A DNA stretch of 64,000 nucleotides, from positions 186,001 through 250,000 of the forward strand of contig JAXMCE010000001.1 in assembly GCA_046349515.1 (NCBI GenBank), given 5' to 3'. Position 1 is the stretch's first letter, and each line of letters begins with the position of its first letter. This stretch comes from JBGPGW01 sp046349515 (GTDB taxonomy: Bacteria; Pseudomonadota; Alphaproteobacteria; CADEGL01). Positions 1 through 7,441 of this stretch are shown in pieces. A model generated the notes under the pieces. That model was not told the DNA's origin. It was given only the letters and a program-made list of their open reading frames with translations, and did no database searches. Both the position numbers and the translations under genes were made by a program.

Positions 1-1280
1 CCCGTACTGCGCCCCGTGCTGCCCATCTCGCCCACGACATCGCCCGGGCCGACCCATTGTCCGGGCCCCACGCCGATCTGGCGAAGGTGGCCATATCGCG
101 TGCGAACGCCCAGGCCATGGTCGATCTCGACCATCTTCCCGAAGCGGTCCCGCCAGCCTGCAAAGCTGACGAGCCCAGGCGCCGTGGCATAGATTGGCGA
201 TCCGAGCGGCCCGGTCAAGTCAAGACCGTTGTGAATGGCCAGCCCCCCGTTGAAGGGGTCCTGGCGCTGGCCAAAACCGCTGGCGACCTCGTACTCCGGC
301 ATGGGCGCGGTGAGCGGGAGGGCGCGAAGCAGCGTCCGCAGCTCGTTCCAGCGGCCGAGACTGTAATCGAGCTGGACCCGTCCCGTGTCCTCGGACACGC
401 GGCGCAGCATCTCGGGGCGGAACGCGACGAAGGGACCGCCGAGGCCACCGCGGCCCTTCGCCGAATCGATGAGCCGATCGGCATCGAGCCCGGCCGAACG
501 GATGGCGCGCTCCGCTTCGCCGATATTGGCCGCGGTGCTCTCCGTCAGCTTCTTGATGAGGTCGGCCTCGCTGGCTTGGAGGCTCGCCACGCGCCGCTCC
601 AACGACTTGATGCGCGTGACGAGGGCGCTGTCCGGCTCGCTCGAGTCGGGCGCCGGGCCGGGCTCGAGCGCGAGCCGGCTTTCGACGGCCGCGATCTCCG
701 TCCGCACGAGCGCGTCGCGGCCGCTGAGCGCCCGCAGCGCCGCCTCGAGCGCGTCCAGCTGGCGCGCCACCGGTTCCGGAACGCCAGCCTGCTTCACCGG
801 CTCGCCATCCGAATCGACGGCTTTCGTCTTGAGAGACGTCAGACTTTGCCGGAGCGCGCGGCTCCGCTCGATCACCGTGGCAAGATCCCTGCCGCCGTCA
901 TCGAGCTCGCGACCGATCGCCGTGAAACGGTCGCGGTAGTCTCCGAGCGAACCGAGGAGGATTTGATGCGAGGCCCGCGTATCGGCGAGGGCGTCGGTCG
1001 TCTTGGAGAGATAATGTCCGCGGACGATGAAGGTGGTGACACCGGCGACGACGACGGCAAATCCGGCCAGTGCCATGGCCGCGCCCAGGAGCTGCCGCGT
1101 CGGCGACAGGCGGATGTAGCGGAGCTCGCCCCGCTCGCGGATGATCAGCTGGCGCTCCGGCGGACGTTGGGCAGCCAGCCATTTGATCCAGCCGATGCAG
1201 CGATCGGCTGCGCTTGCGCCTCTCGCGACGGCATCCCGCCAGCGCGAGCCACGCCACCTCTCATTTATCCCATTACGTCG
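1..1280 (-). CDS. M23 (LytM) family peptidase, partial, runs off left edge
   Basis: Membrane-anchored zinc endopeptidase expected to cut peptidoglycan peptides in the periplasm. On the minus strand the product has a short cytoplasmic part ending RPPERQ, one membrane helix (coded about 1082-1024), a long charged Ala/Arg-rich stretch likely to be coiled coil, then the M23 domain. The zinc-ligand motif HxxxD (IHNGLD) is coded near 235-217 and YGHL near 98-83. The last HxH motif lies outside the window. The frame is open back to a stop at 1283-1281, but it holds no ATG, GTG or TTG before an ATG at 1076, which falls inside the helix; a CTG at 1178 is the only plausible alternative I see. The true start is therefore unresolved and an upstream sequence error is possible. 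Confidence 0.85.
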
Positions 1281-1757
1281 CTATCCCCCCGTCCCACGTC
1301 TCGAATATCGAGGCCCTCCCTGAAAAGGCCGTCCCCCCGGTGCCCCGTTGCGGGGCCCAGGATGTGTATTTCGGTTCGAAACTCGGGCGAACCTAACGAG
1401 CGGTTTCCGCGATTTCAATCATCGATCGCCGAGCTCGTTCTATCCGTTCGACATACGCCAGGAACAGTAAGAGTTATCCACAAACTTATGCACACGTTGA
1501 GTTTGCGTGAGCGCGAACGCCGCGATCCGGCGCGCAGAATCGCGTCGCACATCGAGTCTCGCAGTCCGTGACTCCCTCGCATCATCGGCTCGAGGTTCGC
1601 CCGCCGCCACCCGCGACAACCACATCGTCGGCCCTGTCATCGAAATGCCACGGCATGCACGCCAAGATGCCATCGCCGCACGCGAGGGCGCGCGAATTTC
1701 TCGTGAAATTCCGGCGGGAATGGGCAATAGAAAGCGACGCTAGCGAAGGACGCATCG
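1281..1757. other. Intergenic region between divergent genes, holding two DnaA boxes
   Basis: This 477-base gap separates the minus-strand peptidase from the plus-strand spermidine synthase, so both promoters must lie here. It is less GC-rich than its surroundings around 1340-1500. Its one striking feature is the pair of DnaA boxes listed separately. Short frames inside it have no recognisable product and I leave them out. Confidence 0.6.
1474..1494 (+). promoter_or_regulatory. Two adjacent DnaA boxes
   Basis: TTATCCACA at 1474-1482 is the perfect consensus DnaA box, and TTATGCACA at 1486-1494 fits the TTATNCACA consensus. They are direct repeats with starts 12 bases apart. They could regulate the downstream spermidine synthase gene, titrate DnaA or belong to a replication region. 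No dnaA, dnaN, hemE or parAB gene is visible nearby, so an origin is not supported. Confidence 0.6.
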
Positions 1758-2621
1758 ATGCCAAAACCGTTCGCGGAAAAGCTCTACAAGGGCTATGCCC
1801 AGACCTTCGACATCGTCGGCGAGATGATCGCGGACGAACAGACTCCCTTCCAACGCTTGCATGTCTTCGACACGCCCTTGAACGGCCGCGTGCTCGCGCT
1901 CGACGGCATCGTCCAGCTCTCCGATCGCGACGAGTGCGTCTATTCCGAGATGCTCTCCCATCTTCCGATTCTGGAATTGGGCGATGTGCGGCGCGTGCTG
2001 ATTGCCGGCGGCGGCGACGGCGCCATCGCGGAAGAGGTGCTGAAGCACAAGACGGTCGAGGCCGTCGATCTCGTCGAGATCGACTCGCACGTGGTCGAAG
2101 CCTCGAAGAGGCATTTCGCCCATGTGAGCGGCGCCGCCTTCTCGGATCCGCGCCTCACCGTGCGCATCGAGGACGCCTTCGAGTTCTTGAAGGAGCCCGG
2201 CGCCGCCGGCCGCTACGACCTCGTCGTGACCGACCGCCCGGACCCGGTGGGCCCGGCGCAGGTCCTTTTCGCGACCGAGTTCTATGCGCTCGTGAAGCGC
2301 GCGCTCAGCCCCCGCGGCATCGCTGTGTTCCAGAACGGCGTGCCGTTCTACCAGGACGACGAGCTCGCGGAGGCGCATCGGCAATTGGGCAGCGTGTTCC
2401 GGCACCACGGCCTCTACCTCATCGTCGTCCCCACCTATGTCGGCGGATTCCTGGCCGTGACCTGGGCCAGCGAGGGGACGGTTCTCGGAACGGGAGTCAC
2501 GCGCGAGACGCTCGCCGAACGCCTCGCGGGCGCGAGAATCGCGACAGAGTACTACACGCCCGAGGTGCATCTTGCCTCCTTCGCGCTTCCGGCCTGGGTC
2601 AAGCGCAAATTGGGAGCGTGA
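1758..2621 (+). CDS. speE: Spermidine synthase (polyamine aminopropyltransferase)
   Basis: Transfers an aminopropyl group from decarboxylated S-adenosylmethionine to putrescine in the cytoplasm. The 287 residues match the usual length. The nucleotide-binding loop GGGDG is at 84-88, the acidic ligand motif VEID at 106-109, and the active-site loop TDRPDPVGPA starts at 158. The family normally reads D-[S/C]-[S/T]-D-P there: both Asp residues are kept but the two between them are Arg-Pro. The later QNGVPFYQ and PTYVGGF segments also match. The ATG follows GAAGGA by a usual spacing. No adenosylmethionine decarboxylase gene is adjacent. The substrate could be another diamine. Confidence 0.88.
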   Translation: MPKPFAEKLYKGYAQTFDIVGEMIADEQTPFQRLHVFDTPLNGRVLALDGIVQLSDRDECVYSEMLSHLPILELGDVRRVLIAGGGDGAIAEEVLKHKTVEAVDLVEIDSHVVEASKRHFAHVSGAAFSDPRLTVRIEDAFEFLKEPGAAGRYDLVVTDRPDPVGPAQVLFATEFYALVKRALSPRGIAVFQNGVPFYQDDELAEAHRQLGSVFRHHGLYLIVVPTYVGGFLAVTWASEGTVLGTGVTRETLAERLAGARIATEYYTPEVHLASFALPAWVKRKLGA

Positions 2622-2789
2622 GAAGCGCGCATCTCTCGCGCCCGGCGCGGCGTCTTTTCTTCCGCACGCATTCCGCGCACACTCTCACCCATCGACGCAC
2701 CACGGCGATCGGTGCGGTCCGGATCGCGACATGTAAGAGCCGACAGACCAACGGTCGGCCGGTCGCATCCGCGAGCGCTGGAGGGGACG

Positions 2790-5690
2790 ATGGGGCGGTT
2801 CGCGCGGTGGCTCGCCTTGGCCTGCCTTCTTGCGGCGTTGGATGCGCACGCGGCCGAGATCTATGTCACGTCGCGCGCGGCTCCCACGATGCCCGTCTTG
2901 CTCGATCCCGCCAATCTCGGCCAGCCCGAGCGCCGGCTGCCGGTGCTCTTCATCCACGGCCACAACCCGGATTCGGCCGACGACACGGCCGCGGCGGGCC
3001 CCAACTACCAGCAGAATTTCTGGAATCCCCTGGGCGCGCTGACCTCGTTCAAGCGCACGCTCGACCACGGAGACAACGCGGGCCTCGGCATCGAGCCCTA
3101 CTTCATTCGCTTCCAGGATCAGAACCGCTCGATCACCGAGGACGCGCGCGACATCGGCGAGGCGATCGACCTCATCGTTCAACGCCACAACCCGGGATTT
3201 GCCACGGCCAGCGCCACGACCAGTCCGCCCGTTCAGGTCGTCATCGTGGCCTACAGCAAGGGCACGATCAGCGCGCGACAATATCTCAAGAGCCTCACGA
3301 CGGCCGTGCAGGACGCCGGCGGCACGCCGCTGCCCGCGCCGCGCCCGGCCTACCGCCCTGTCTCGGAGTTCATCGCCCTCTCTCCGCCCAATCATGCGAT
3401 CAACCTTCCGATCCTCGGCCAGAGCCTGAACAGCCTGTCGCGGCAGCAGCTCAACAACGGCTATGGCGGCGTGCTCTGCAACGCTCTCGGCGCGCCCGCG
3501 GCCAGCGACTACATCCAGATCCTCAACGGCCACCCGATCGCCGACACACAAAGCGCGCCCTTCGGGTCCTTCGCGTCCGAAGCGCCGGGCAGCCGACCGC
3601 CCCTCGCCTCGTCCCCGCCCGGCGCGCCTCCGACGCCACCCTCGGCCGGCACGCTCTACACGACGATCTATGCGACCAACGACGCCGATCTCGTGGGCGG
3701 GGACAATCCTTCGAGCGACTGCCAGGGACGAAAGGTCGCGCGCAACCTCGCGCCCGACGCCGTCAACATCCCGCTCGGCGGGATCGGCGGCGCCAATGAG
3801 GGCGAGGTCCATGCGAACACCGTGCACACCGCGTCCGCGATCTGCCTCGCCCTCCTCACCGCCGTCCATCACCGGGCGCCGCCCACCGGCCAGAGCTGCC
3901 CGACCAATGCCGATGGCGTGCCCGTCGTGCCGCTCCCGCCGCAAGCCGCGGCCATGCTGACGCTCGACATCTCCGGCAGCATGAACCTGCCGGCCTGCCC
4001 CGGCTGTCCCACGCGGCTCGCCGTCCTCAAGGATGCGGTCGAGATCTTCGCGCGCCTGTGGTCCGTCATGGGGCGCGATGAAGACGCGCTCGGCGTCACC
4101 TATTTCCGCACGAGCGTCGATCCGTTCGCGATCAACGGCAACGTGCTGCCCTCGATCGGTTTCGTCGACGCGCTGATCGCCGACATCCGCGCCCAGGACA
4201 TCCAGCCGCAGAACCTCATGACTGCGATGGGCGGCGGACTGCAGAGCGCGGTCGACGCGCTCCGCGCGGCGCCTGCAACCACGGGCCCCCGCCACGTCAT
4301 TCTCTTCACGGACGGCATGCAGAACGTGAACCCCATGGTGCTGCCCAATCCGGCGGATCCCGCGCACCTCGTGATCGACAACGATGCGACTCCGGGCCGC
4401 ACCGCCTCGAACGTCGCGCCGACGGTACCGCCGATGACGCTCAACGCGCTTGGCGGCATCTCGATTGACACCATCGGAATCGGCACGGGTCAGGCCTTCC
4501 TCGACCTGCTCGCCGATATCGCGGGCGAGACCGGCGGCGACACCAAGGCGACCGTAGCAGCGAACGACGATTTGCGCCGCTTCTTCGTCGAGGAGCTTGT
4601 CAACGCCTTGAGGGGATTCAGCCCGCAGCTCGTCGGCTATCGGCGCGGCACGCTTGGGGATTCGCGCGCGAACGAAGAGTTCATCGTGAACCGGGGCGTA
4701 CGCAAAATCGCCTTCATGCTCAACTGGCCGCATGGCAAACCGCTCGACCTCCGCATTCTCAAGGACGGAACCGACGTGACGGGTGCGGCTCGCGTCGTCA
4801 CGGGTGAATTCTTCCGCATCTACAGCTTCGCATTTCCGGGCACGGGGGGCGTCGCCGCGCCGGACGGACGCTGGCGGATGACGATCGGCGGCAAGCCCAA
4901 GACAGCCTACGAAGCGGCGGCCCTCGCGGACGATTCGACGCTCGCCTACAGGGTCCGGTTGGGCGCGCGGCGCGAGAAAGTCGACCAGCCAATCGCGCTC
5001 GACGTCCAAGTCTTGGGCGACAAGCAGCCCATCGACGGCACCGTGACAGTGACGGCCACGATCGAGCGGCCTCAACGGGCCGCCGGCAACATTCTCGGCC
5101 CCGTCGCGTTGTTCGAGGGGACGAAAACGGCGGGCGAGCCGGGCCAATCCTTCGCCGAACGGCGGCATCTGGCTCTTCCCGGCGATTCGTCGCGGTGGGC
5201 GATGCTCGCCAATCCGCTCCGATCGACCATCAGACTCGAGCCCGACGGCAAAGGCAATTTTCATGCGACGATCGGCGATGTGACGACACCCGGCCTGTAT
5301 CGCGCGATCGTTCACATCAAGGGGGAGGACAGCCGCCTCGGCGCCTTCGAGCGCACGGAAACGGCGACGACCGTCGTGCGCTTCAATGAAGCCGATCTCA
5401 ACCGATCGCAGATCCTCCTCCGGCCTCTCCCGAACAAAAGCGTGATCGAATTGACGCTTCGGCCCCGCGACGCGCATGGCAACCTTCTGGGTCCCGGCCT
5501 GCCGAGGGAGGTCGTGGTCGCGCTCGCGGGCGGCCGCAGGGTCGACGGCCCCGCCGATCTCGGCGACGGGCGCTATCGCTTCGCCCTCTTCGCCGCCAAG
5601 GGCGAGGACGCGGCCATCGCGATCGAGGTCGCGGGCCGGTCACTCTTCAAGGGCACGCTCAAGGAACTGCGCAAGCGCTCGGGCGGATAG
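2790..5690 (+). CDS. Secreted lipase-fold / von Willebrand A domain fusion protein
   Basis: A 966-residue exported protein. A signal peptide (about 1-22, ending AHA) precedes an alpha/beta-hydrolase-like part with an oxyanion-type HG at 56-57 and a lipase-like nucleophile elbow AYSKG at 154-158 (Ser156); His341 or His346 could complete the triad. A VWA domain follows from about 388 with a full MIDAS set (D393, S395, S397, T478, D508), so it should bind a divalent metal and a protein partner. Residues 600-966 look beta-rich with no family I can name. The start is the ATG after GGAGGGGACG; an earlier in-frame GTG at 2712 would put 26 residues before the signal peptide. Substrate and ligand are unknown. 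Confidence 0.85.
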   Translation: MGRFARWLALACLLAALDAHAAEIYVTSRAAPTMPVLLDPANLGQPERRLPVLFIHGHNPDSADDTAAAGPNYQQNFWNPLGALTSFKRTLDHGDNAGLGIEPYFIRFQDQNRSITEDARDIGEAIDLIVQRHNPGFATASATTSPPVQVVIVAYSKGTISARQYLKSLTTAVQDAGGTPLPAPRPAYRPVSEFIALSPPNHAINLPILGQSLNSLSRQQLNNGYGGVLCNALGAPAASDYIQILNGHPIADTQSAPFGSFASEAPGSRPPLASSPPGAPPTPPSAGTLYTTIYATNDADLVGGDNPSSDCQGRKVARNLAPDAVNIPLGGIGGANEGEVHANTVHTASAICLALLTAVHHRAPPTGQSCPTNADGVPVVPLPPQAAAMLTLDISGSMNLPACPGCPTRLAVLKDAVEIFARLWSVMGRDEDALGVTYFRTSVDPFAINGNVLPSIGFVDALIADIRAQDIQPQNLMTAMGGGLQSAVDALRAAPATTGPRHVILFTDGMQNVNPMVLPNPADPAHLVIDNDATPGRTASNVAPTVPPMTLNALGGISIDTIGIGTGQAFLDLLADIAGETGGDTKATVAANDDLRRFFVEELVNALRGFSPQLVGYRRGTLGDSRANEEFIVNRGVRKIAFMLNWPHGKPLDLRILKDGTDVTGAARVVTGEFFRIYSFAFPGTGGVAAPDGRWRMTIGGKPKTAYEAAALADDSTLAYRVRLGARREKVDQPIALDVQVLGDKQPIDGTVTVTATIERPQRAAGNILGPVALFEGTKTAGEPGQSFAERRHLALPGDSSRWAMLANPLRSTIRLEPDGKGNFHATIGDVTTPGLYRAIVHIKGEDSRLGAFERTETATTVVRFNEADLNRSQILLRPLPNKSVIELTLRPRDAHGNLLGPGLPREVVVALAGGRRVDGPADLGDGRYRFALFAAKGEDAAIAIEVAGRSLFKGTLKELRKRSGG

Positions 5691-5779
5691 CCGGCCCGGC
5701 CGATTCGGCCCATGGCGCGAAATGCGCCGCCATTGTATTGCTCTCGCCCGATGGGTGATCCAAGCGAGAGGAGGCCGTG

Positions 5780-6943
5780 ATGGCCGAAAAGAGAAACCGC
5801 CCCGGCTTCGCGACCCGGTCGATCCACGCGGGACAGCACCACGATCCCACGACCGGCGCCGTCATCACGCCCATCTACGCCACCTCGACCTACGCGCAAG
5901 AATCACCGGGCGTGAACAAGGGATTTCTATACAGCCGCGCCCACAACCCCACGCGCTTCGCCTTCGAACGCTGCATCGCCGACCTCGAGGACGGGCAGGC
6001 CGGGTTCGCCTTCGCGAGCGGTCTCGCCGCGATCGCCGCCGTGCTCGAGACGCTCGACGCGGGCAGCCATCTCGTCACCGGCGACGATCTCTATGGCGGC
6101 ACGTATCGAATGCTGACCAAGGTCCGCAACCGCTCCCAAGGGCTCCAGGTGAGCTTCGTCGATCCGACCGATCTCGCCGCGCTCGAAGCCGCGCTCCGGC
6201 CCGAGACGCGCATGATCTACATCGAGACGCCGACCAATCCCTTCCTCAAGGTCGCCGACCTCGAAGCCATCGCGGCTCTCGGCCGGCGACGCGGCATCAC
6301 GACCGTCTGCGACAACACCTTTGCCTCGCCTTGGGTGCAGCGCCCCCTCACCCATGGTTTCGACATCGTGCTCCACTCGGCGACCAAGTACATCAACGGC
6401 CATTCGGACATGTTGGGCGGCATCGTGGTCGTCGGCGCCAACACCGCGCTGGCCGACCAGTTGAAGTTCATCCAGATGTCGACCGGCGGCATTCTCTCGC
6501 CTTTCGACAGTTTTCTTGCGCTCCGCGGCGTCAAGACCCTGCCGATCCGCATGGAGCGGCATTGCGAAAACGCCGAGGCCATCGCGGCCTGGCTCGCGCG
6601 CCATCCCCGGGTCGAGCAGGTGTTCTTCCCCGGCCTTGCCAGCCATCCGCAGCACGCGCTGGCCAAGCGCCAGATGCGTGGCTTCGGTGGCATGATCAGC
6701 GCCACGCTCAAGGGCGACATCGCGGAAGTGCGGCGCGTGCTCGAGCGGTGCGAGCTCTTCGCGCTCGCCGTCAGCCTCGGCGGCGTCGAAAGCCTCATCG
6801 AGCACCCGGCGCTCATGACGCATGCGTCCCTGACGCCCGAGGCGCGCGCGGCGCTCGGCATCGGCGACAGCCTCATCCGCCTCTCGGTCGGGATCGAGGA
6901 CGTCGACGACCTCATCGCGGATCTCGACCAGGCCATGAGGTAG
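5780..6943 (+). CDS. Trans-sulfuration PLP enzyme (cystathionine gamma-lyase/synthase family)
   Basis: Cytoplasmic fold-type I PLP enzyme of methionine/cysteine metabolism. Its 387 residues equal the family length. The PLP lysine is K203 in SATKYINGHSD; YSR at 51-53 (phosphate contact from the neighbouring subunit), DLYGGT at 104-109, ET-PTNP from 149 and D178 are all in place. Sequence alone does not separate cystathionine gamma-lyase, gamma-synthase and related sulfhydrylases or methionine lyases. The ATG at 5780 directly follows an in-frame GTG (5777); the AGAGGAG at 5768-5774 favours either. It stands alone, with a GNAT gene 37 bases downstream that may be cotranscribed. Confidence 0.92.
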   Translation: MAEKRNRPGFATRSIHAGQHHDPTTGAVITPIYATSTYAQESPGVNKGFLYSRAHNPTRFAFERCIADLEDGQAGFAFASGLAAIAAVLETLDAGSHLVTGDDLYGGTYRMLTKVRNRSQGLQVSFVDPTDLAALEAALRPETRMIYIETPTNPFLKVADLEAIAALGRRRGITTVCDNTFASPWVQRPLTHGFDIVLHSATKYINGHSDMLGGIVVVGANTALADQLKFIQMSTGGILSPFDSFLALRGVKTLPIRMERHCENAEAIAAWLARHPRVEQVFFPGLASHPQHALAKRQMRGFGGMISATLKGDIAEVRRVLERCELFALAVSLGGVESLIEHPALMTHASLTPEARAALGIGDSLIRLSVGIEDVDDLIADLDQAMR

Positions 6944-6980
6944 GAAACGCCTGTCCAACATCGAGGAGGGAGGCCAGTCC

Positions 6981-7439
6981 ATGCGCGTTGATCTGGCGAC
7001 GATCGCGGACGTTCCGAGACTGGCCGAGCTTCTCGAGATTCTCTTCTCCCAGGAGGACGAATTCGTGCCGGACCGGCCGCGCCAGGAACGAGGCCTTCGC
7101 GCCATCGTGAGCGATCCGGAGATGGGAGAGATCCTCGTCCTTCGGGACGGCGGCGCCATCATCGGAATGGTCAGCCTTCTCTATCTCGTATCGACGGCAC
7201 TCGGCGGCCGCGTCGCCCTTCTCGAGGACATGGTCGTCGAGCCGGAGAGACGCGGTAGCGGGGCGGGCTCGCTGCTCCTCACCGCCGCGATCGCGCATGC
7301 GCGCGATGCTGGCTGCCTGCGGATCACGCTCCTCACGGACCAGTCGAACGCGGCGGGCCAGCGATTCTACGGACGGCACGGCTTCACGCGATCGACGATG
7401 GTGCCGATGCGGCTTCTCCTGGAGGCCGCGCGCGGCTGA
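6981..7439 (+). CDS. GNAT family N-acetyltransferase
   Basis: A 152-residue single-domain acetyl-CoA-dependent acyltransferase. The acetyl-CoA loop is the RRGSGAGS segment after the beta strand LLEDMVVEP, and the C-terminal RFYGRHGF is the typical GNAT ending that packs on the acceptor site. The substrate cannot be predicted. A GAGGAGGGAG sequence lies upstream of the ATG. It follows the PLP enzyme closely and ends 2 bases before the stop codon of the convergent DUF748 gene, so the two transcripts probably meet here. Confidence 0.9.
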   Translation: MRVDLATIADVPRLAELLEILFSQEDEFVPDRPRQERGLRAIVSDPEMGEILVLRDGGAIIGMVSLLYLVSTALGGRVALLEDMVVEPERRGSGAGSLLLTAAIAHARDAGCLRITLLTDQSNAAGQRFYGRHGFTRSTMVPMRLLLEAARG

Positions 7440-7441
7440 GC

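Noticed and set aside
57..1571. 504-codon plus-strand frame across the M23 peptidase
   Set aside because: The antisense frame has no recognisable domain, whereas the minus strand encodes clear M23 motifs.
1281..1757. A chromosomal origin at the DnaA boxes
   Set aside because: Only two boxes, no AT-rich unwinding element and no origin-linked genes nearby.
2685..5477. Long open frame on the minus strand inside the lipase/VWA gene
   Set aside because: It is a high-GC shadow of the real gene with Arg/Gly-rich composition and no family motifs.
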